Below are positions 57,959 through 64,000 of a stretch of 64,000 nucleotides of DNA, in pieces. Location: the NCBI GenBank assembly GCA_963580455.1, contig OY756963.1:14403555-14467554 (forward strand). Reading direction: 5' to 3'. Position 1 is the stretch's first letter, and every line of letters starts with the position of its first letter. This DNA is from Euonymus europaeus. Taxonomy: Eukaryota; Streptophyta; Magnoliopsida; Celastrales; Celastraceae. The position numbers were made by a program, and so were the translations under genes. The notes beneath the pieces are model-generated. The model saw only the letters and a program-made list of their open reading frames with translations, was not told where the DNA came from and made no database searches.

Positions 57959-58022
57959 TCACTATCAATACATCAATACATATATATATATATACATACA
58001 TATACATACACACACACACATA
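57959..58022 (+). repeat. Mixed AT/AC microsatellite
   Basis: Runs of CATCAATACAT, ATATATATAT and ACACACACAC follow one another. A minus-strand ORF through it ends in CVCVCICMYIYIY, an artefact of the repeat. Confidence 0.85.
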
Positions 58023-58263
58023 CAAACCCGCAGGATTTCGTGCAACGACAGGGCGAGTAGAGGCTGTTCACCCTCTATCCGCGCGTTTTTTTTTGGCGCC
58101 GCCTTTCGCAAAATGACGTCGTTCTGCGGTGTTCCCCGTAATTCGTTCGATGCCGTTTTGAACATTGCTGCTTTGGTTTTCCGCTATTGTTTTCACTCGC
58201 GCGTTTATCGACCGAGTTTATGTGACCGTTGCCGTGCGTCAGTTACTTAGCGCCATGCCCTTC

Positions 58264-58790
58264 GTGGTTGTGGTAGCTCCGCCTGAAGTTGAGGGGGGAG
58301 AGAAAAGAAGCAAAGCATTGTGAAGCAAAAGAGAGAAGCGACGCGACGCCAGGCACAGTGTTTGAAGCTATGGTCAAAGGAAAGGTCTGAAACTCTCCCA
58401 CTAATCGGACTAATCGGAGAAGTGGTTGTGGTAGCTCCGCCTGAAGTTGAGGGGGGAGAGAAAAGAAGCAAAGCATTGTGAAGCAAAAGAGAAAAGCGAC
58501 GCGACGCCAGGCACAGTGTTTGAAGCTATAGTCAAAGGAAAGGTCTGAAACTCTCCCACTAATCGGACTAATCGGAGAAGTGGTTGTGGTAGATCCACCT
58601 GAAGTTGAGGGGGGAGAGAAAAGAAGCAAAGCATTGTGAAGCAAAAGAGAAAAGCGACGCCAGGCACAGTGTTTGAAGCTATAGTCAAAGGGAAGGTCTA
58701 AAACTCTCCCACTAATCGGACTAGGAGAAACTATAGTCAAAGGCAAGGCCTGAAACTCTCCCACTAATCGGGCTAGAAAATCGATGCAGG
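58264..58790 (+). repeat. Tandem array of a 158-bp unit, three copies plus a partial
   Basis: Units start with GTGGTTGTGGTAG at 58264, 58422 and 58580, then CCTGAAGTTGAGGGGGGAGAG, a GAAGCGACGC part, GGCACAGTGTTTGAAGCTAT and CTCTCCCACTAATCGGACTA. A partial fourth copy holds only the last third (58733-58790). The third unit lost GCGAC once. Minus-strand ORFs across it are repeat translations. Confidence 0.92.
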
Positions 58791-60011
58791 AAATTTAAAC
58801 AGGGAATCGAAGCAGAGTGGTGATTTGAAGCTATAGAGATCACTTTCGTGCTTTTGATGAAGAGATTGAAGCTATAGAGACAAAGTTACAAAAGATGCAG
58901 GTTCCAATGGTGTGGTCACATGGTCTCCAGCATTTCCAAAGAGTCCGAACAAGAAAAAGAGAGCTAGGCGCCGAGCTATCCAGTCCTTTCAGTCCCTGTA
59001 TACCCTTCACATCAACCCCATTTTTCATTGGTCTTTTTTTGTTTTACTTCATAATCGTTCTCTTTAAGATCTATTGCGTATTGGGTTCGTCTCATAAGTG
59101 TCTCTTGATCAGGAATTTTTTATTGAATTTTGGTTTGTTCTACATGTGTTTTGGATCAGAAATCTGGGGTCTTCGGCTGCTTGGCTCTGTCTTGACTGTT
59201 GGGATGGATTGGTGCCTGCCAGCTCTGTTGCTATGAGCTTGGATTATCACTTGCTTGGATGGAAGGTATGTTTGCCTTTGTGTTAATTTAATTTGATTGG
59301 GACGCTGTGTAAAAAAATCCCAAAAAAATCTCAACTCTGAGTTTTTAGTTGTTCATTATGTTTTTAGCTATAGGTGTCATTGCTAAGTTTTAATCATGCA
59401 ATGTATAGTTTCTGGTTTTGCTTCTTATCAGCATTCAACTCGGATTAAAATCTTTATTTGATTTAAATAGGGGATTTTCTGATGAAGAGATTGAAGCTAT
59501 AGAGATCACTTTCGTGCTTTTGATGGAGAGAAATTACTGAGCGAGGGAGTTGGAGAGCCATCTCAGTCAGAGCAAAGATCTCAGTCAAAGTAAAGAGACC
59601 TATAGTGAAAGGAAAGGTCTGAAACTCTCCCACTATTTCCTATTCCTTATTTTCTTTTTGAAACACTGAGCGAGTTGAGTTAAAGGAAATCGAACCAAGT
59701 AATTGAACCAGAAAATCAATAGCAGGAAATCGAAGCAAACTGGTGATCTGAAGCTATATAGAGTACTGAGCGATTGGATTCAAATCAAAAGAAAGAGTTA
59801 TAGAGTACTGAGCGATTGGATTCAAAGCAAAAGAAAGGTCTGAAACTCAGCCACTTTTCAATTGAACAGTCACCAAGTGAGTTTCGTCCTTATCCTTTTT
59901 ATTCCTTGGCTTGGGGTTGAGAGAATGCGTTACCCCTTAGAAGGTGTGCGGATCCAGTTCTCGAACTAGACATGCATGACTTTCTTTTTGTCTTTAGACC
60001 TTTGATTATTA
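58791..60011. other. Repeat-derived DNA with dispersed modules of the 158-bp array
   Basis: GATGAAGAGATTGAAGCTAT with flanking GAGATCACTTTCGTGCTTTT occurs near 58827-58880 and again near 59478-59525. GGTCTGAAACTC recurs near 59608 and 59836, and GAGTACTGAGCGATTGGATT occurs twice near 59760-59820. No supported gene was seen; 58895-59236 is open but has no recognised similarity. Confidence 0.5.
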
Positions 60012-60390
60012 GAGCATCTCCAACCCAAGTGTGTATAATTGGGGTTGTAAAATGAGATATACATCCATGAATAGTGACTTTTGGGGATGTAAATTTTTTA
60101 TGTTGTAATGGTAGGATGTATAATTGAAGATGCATATTACATATTCTTCATCATCTTCAATATTCTTACTTCTTTGAGGTTGAAATGTTAGTTAAGTTTC
60201 CCACCTTTTTATACATCCTTACTATAATTGGAAGCTTGAGTTGTATATTTACATCTTAAACTCATGGAGATGTATTTTACAACCTAAGATACATCTTGGA
60301 TTGGAATGATTCATTTAAAGATATGAATATGTATAATGGTAGTTAAACCATATACACACTCATATACATCCACCATTGGAGATGCTCTTA
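60009..60390 (+). mobile_element. Tourist-like MITE, 376 bp, TSD TTA
   Basis: The element 60012-60387 starts GAGCATCTCCAA and ends TTGGAGATGCTC, a perfect 12-bp inverted repeat, extended imperfectly by AGTGTGTATA-like sequence. TTA flanks both ends. No coding sequence is present. The TTA duplication and small size fit Tourist (PIF/Harbinger-related) MITEs. Its ends differ from the Harbinger element at 35371, so that element is not its obvious partner. Confidence 0.85.
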
Positions 60391-62652
60391 CTGATTGAAG
60401 AGGTCCGTTTGTCCAGCTTTGATTATTAAGTTTTTGTTTTTGATAGTTATTTTAATTTTTCGTTTGCTACAGTTAAGTATTTCGTCATTTTCTTTGAATT
60501 CTAATTTTTCTTAATTATTTGTGTTTTGTTGGTGGATTATGTTGTGTATGTTAATTATGAACGTATATACTTTCTTTTGTACAGTTAGTTATTTCTCCGT
60601 TTCTTTTGAATCATCTTTGTTATTGAATGGCGATTCTATTTTGTATTTTTGGTTGTTTCTGTAATTTTCATTATTGTTGTTGTTATAAGCTAGCATGTTT
60701 TGGTTATGATTTTGATTTTTGATTTTTGCGTTTATTTATGTGCATTACTTGCTGGGTTTGTAGCATCTTCGCTGCTATTCAAAAGTCGAATAACCAAGTG
60801 TTTTCCTGGGTTTTTCACAGGAGAAGAAAGAGGATTGTACCAACTCAGACAAGGTCCGTTTGTCCATATTTTTTTCCTTTCGATAATTTATTTATTTATT
60901 AGTTTTGTTACTGAATTATGTTTTCGTTTTTGAACTAGAATGGCGCGATTGGAAGTTATCCGCAACCGAAAAAGGCTATCTAATCAGCCTTCTCTTATGG
61001 TACCTTCCTCAACAAAGTACTAATCCTCTTTCAAAAGAAATAGAGAAATAACTAATTGTACCAAAGAAAGTATATACGTTAAAAACACACATAATTAAGG
61101 AATCATCTTTGTTGCCGTTATAAGATAACATGTTTTAGTTATGGTTTTTATCTTTTATTTTTGTGTTTACTTATGTGCATTACTTGCTGGGTTTGTAGGA
61201 TCTTCTCTGCTATTGAAAAATCGAATGATCAAGTGTGGTTCCTGGGTCTTTCACAGAAAAAGAAAGAGGATTGTACTAACCCAGACTAGGTCCGTTTGTT
61301 ATTGGATTGTGATTGTATTTTGGTTTTTTATCTAATTATTGTTAATGTCAAATTGATTGATTATTTTAAATTGGCCTTGCCGCGTACCTCTTTATTTGTT
61401 ATTGAATGGTGATTATATTTTGTATTTTTTGTTGTTTCTCGAACTTTCATTAATTTGTAATTGATTAATTTTTTTCATGATTGTTCTTGCCGTTATAAGC
61501 TAACATCTTTTGCTTATTATTATTTTTTTCCCCCTGGATTTACTTATGTTCATTGTTTATTTCCTATTTGATTTTTTTATGTCATTTATTTGATTTTTGT
61601 ATGCAGTTTCTTTTCTTTCGGGGTTTACGTAAGTTTTGTACTTTGATCGCGTAGAGGTTCAAGTATTTCTTGCCAGCTATATTTGCTGAGAACAAGGAGT
61701 TTCTGGATTTCTTGGATTTTGTCTCCTATTGACAGAGAAATTAAGAAGAATGTAGCATTCGGGAGGAGAAATTACTGATTGAACTGGTCCGTTTTCCCCC
61801 TTTTTTTGTTTGTTTTTGATAATTTATTTATTTATCTCCTTTGTTACTGAATTATGTTTTTGTTTTTGACAATTATTGGATTTCCTACATTATTTGGTTT
61901 GTTTTAACAATTATTGTAATTGTTGCTGAATTATGTTTTCATTTTTTACAATTATTTCTTTTATTACGGAAATATGTTTTTGTTTTTGCCGTGCACATGT
62001 TTATTTGATTTGATTTGGTTTTATTACGGAAATATGTTTTTGTTAGTCGTGGTTTATTTCATATTTGTATATATCCATGACTTCTTTACCATATGGTCTC
62101 CATTTTTGCCATAATTTATTTATTTCCGTTTATTATTATTTTTAATTATATTTTTTTCCGTTTATTGTTTTTAATTATATTTGTCATTTGATTTCGATCA
62201 TATGTTGTTTTTTGGTTGTATTATGTAAGTGTCATTAATGTGAAATTGTTTTTTTTCTTCAATTGTCTTACCGTGTATATATTTATTTGTTTTGCTTTGT
62301 AATACTGTGTTTGTTTTATTTTTGTTATTCGTGGTTTATTCAATATTTGTTTATATGTATTAGTTCTTTGCCATATCCTCTCCATTTTAAAAAGTCCTTT
62401 TTTGTGTGGTTATGATTTAGTTTTTTGTTTTCGCAGATGACTTATGTGCATTTTTTATTTCTGGTTTTATTTATAAGATTAAACTGTATTGTGATTCACT
62501 TTTTTCTTTAGTTGAATTCAAGAATATATGTTATGTGGTTGTGTTTTTATTTTTCAATGTTATATTGTATATTTGTTGATAAGTTGTGTTTTTATTTTTG
62601 AATGTTATATTGTATATTTGTTGATAGAAGTTATATGAACTGGATATGTAGG
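60391..62652 (+). other. AT-rich leader upstream of the Helitron gene with duplicated exon-like modules
   Basis: Two diverged copies (about 60680-60865 and 61130-61298) share ATGTGCATTACTTGCTGGGT, TTGTAG, TCTGCTATT-AAA and GAGGATTGTAC, and both end in AGGTCCGTTTGT. Partial third and fourth versions with GGTCCGTTT lie near 60400 and 61785. TTTGTAG and AGGTCCG look like splice acceptor and donor, so these may be alternative leader exons. T-rich DNA fills the rest. No protein is supported. Confidence 0.5.
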
Positions 62653-64000
62653 ATGGATAAAAAGGAATTGTGTAGAAGAAATAGACTACTGCAGAAACGT
62701 AATAGGAAAAATCAAGTGAATATTTGTGATATGGCAATGTCTGGTTCCTCTGTTAATCCTCCAGGAATTAAATGTCGCAGACATTGTGAAGGTTCTTCTG
62801 CCTCAACTGATACTATTCAAGGGAATTTTATGCCTAATCATCGTTGTAAACACTGTGGTGCTTTCTTTTGGTTTGAAGAGCGTGTTAAATCATTTGGCAC
62901 TCGATCCCCGTGTTTTTCCCTATGTTGTAAGCATGGAAGAATTTCTATTCCAGCTGTTCATGAACCTCCTTCTTATTTAAAAACACTGTTTTGATTATAA
63001 TGGTGGGAAGAGATCAAAACAATTTCGTGAAAATATAAGGCTTTATAATTCAATGTTTGCCTTTACTTCTATCGGAGGAAAAATAGATCGAGAGATCAAC
63101 AAGGGTCAAGGTCCTTATGTTTTCATGCTGAATGGTCAAAATCATCATCTTATTGGATCATTGCTTCCAATGGAAGGTGTGAAGCCTCAATTTGCTCAGT
63201 TATATATATATGATACAGAGAATGAGGCTTCCAACAGAATTGCTGCAGTTTGTGGAGCTGATGAGAATGATAAAATAGATGAGGGGATTGTCTCAGAATT
63301 GATTGAAATGTTTGATCGTGTGAATGAACTGGTGAAAGCTTTTAGAATGGCAAGAGATCGTTTTGCTGCCGGTGAGAGGCGCCAAGTTTGTTTAAGTTTG
63401 TCAGCAAGGAGAGCTGAAGATGGTTTACAGTATAGTGCTCCATTATTTCCTGAGATGGCTGCTTTGATTATGGGTGATATTGGTGATACATATTATGGGT
63501 GGGACATAGTAGTTCATAATAAGAAAAATGGGTTAACAAGGATCAATGATCTTCATCCTTCTTTTATGTCAATGCAGTACCCATTGTTGTTTCCTTATGG
63601 AGAAGATGGTTATAGACTTAATATACCTTACTGCACAACAGCGCATGGTGGCTGCATAAAAAGGGGGCATATCAGTAGACGTGAGTATTATTTCTACATG
63701 TTACAACAAAGGGATCATAGTGGATGGTTGCTAATTCGCGGTGGAAAACTCTTTCAGCAGTATATTGTAGATGCGTTTACATCTATAGAAGACGAGAGAC
63801 TTCGTTATATAAGATATAAACACCAGCAAGAGCATTATAGATCTGAGATTTACTGTGGCATACAAGATGCTTTTCTTAGGGGTGACAAAGCTGCTAACTT
63901 GGTTGGTCAACGCATTATTTTGCCATCAAGTTTTACTGGTAGTCCCCGATATATGATCCAAAACTATCATGATTCAATGACAATCGGTCGCGCACGTGGA
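62653..64000 (+). pseudogene. Helitron Rep/helicase, N-terminal part, frameshifted and cut by the window edge
   Basis: The frame from ATG 62653 encodes basic sequence (MDKKELCRRNRLLQKRNRKN) and the zinc-finger-like block CKHCGAFFWFEERV...CFSLCCKHG, ending with a TGA at 62992-62994. Dropping one T of the TTTT at 62989-62992 continues the homology as GGKRSKQFRENIRLYNSMFA, then GPYVFMLNGQNHHLIGSLLP, FAQLYIYDTENEASNR, INDLHPSFMSMQYPLLFPYG, REYYFYMLQQRD and GSPRYMIQNYHDSM, open to base 64000. This order is that of the Helitron helicase-like N-terminal domain. The Rep HUH and helicase motifs would lie beyond the window. The protein would nick and replicate the element by rolling circle. Confidence 0.9.

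Noticed and set aside
58243..58764. 173-residue minus-strand ORF with repeated segments
   Set aside because: It is a product of the 158-bp tandem repeat, which stays open because the unit lacks stops in that frame; no family resemblance.

Overview
This window is nuclear DNA from a flowering plant, almost certainly a eudicot. It shows plant-type LTR retrotransposons of several lineages, plant CACTA, PIF/Harbinger, hAT and Helitron elements, GT-AG introns, and a plant CW-type zinc finger/methyl-CpG-binding gene. No tRNA, rRNA or CRISPR feature was recognised. About four fifths of the window is transposable-element DNA.

Bases 1-50541 are one nested stack. The oldest layer is a Tat/Ogre-lineage Ty3/gypsy retrotransposon on the minus strand. 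Its 5' LTR is 49830-50541, followed by gag (49734-47243), RT (34281-33499 continued at 23049-22704), a second RNase H and integrase (6541-4657), and an antisense plant-mobile-domain gene (1026-4191). The 3' LTR is cut by the window edge at base 1. Three insertions split it, each with its own target-site duplication (TSD): (i) a Tekay/Del chromovirus in LTR-internal-LTR-internal-LTR form, 6547-22703, TSD AAGAC; (ii) a non-autonomous large LTR element, 23050-33493, TSD GGTTT, carrying putative-plant-transposon-protein ORFs instead of pol; (iii) a CACTA transposon, 35282-47208, TSD TCT. The CACTA element was itself hit by a PIF/Harbinger element (35371-40238), a hAT deletion derivative (40976-42573, TSD GTTTGAAC) and an 840-bp TRIM-like element holding only a chromodomain (42602-43441). 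Removing the three main insertions and one TSD copy each leaves about 12.0 kb of the outer element.

Bases 50542-58260 look like the host gene space: an MBD-CW gene on the minus strand (53343-52142), divergently arranged with a single-exon lysine-rich protein gene (53883-55799) across a 539-bp shared promoter. A 60/59-bp tandem array follows, then a likely small-exon minus-strand gene or gene fragment (57826-56904).

Bases 58264-64000 are repeat-rich: a 158-bp tandem array, dispersed copies of its modules, a Tourist-like MITE (60012-60387), exon-like duplicated modules, and finally the N-terminal part of a Helitron Rep/helicase gene (from 62653). That gene has a 1-base frameshift and runs off the right edge.

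Almost every transposon gene is broken by one or a few point lesions, many of which look like C-to-T changes at CHG or CG sites. The domains remain readable.
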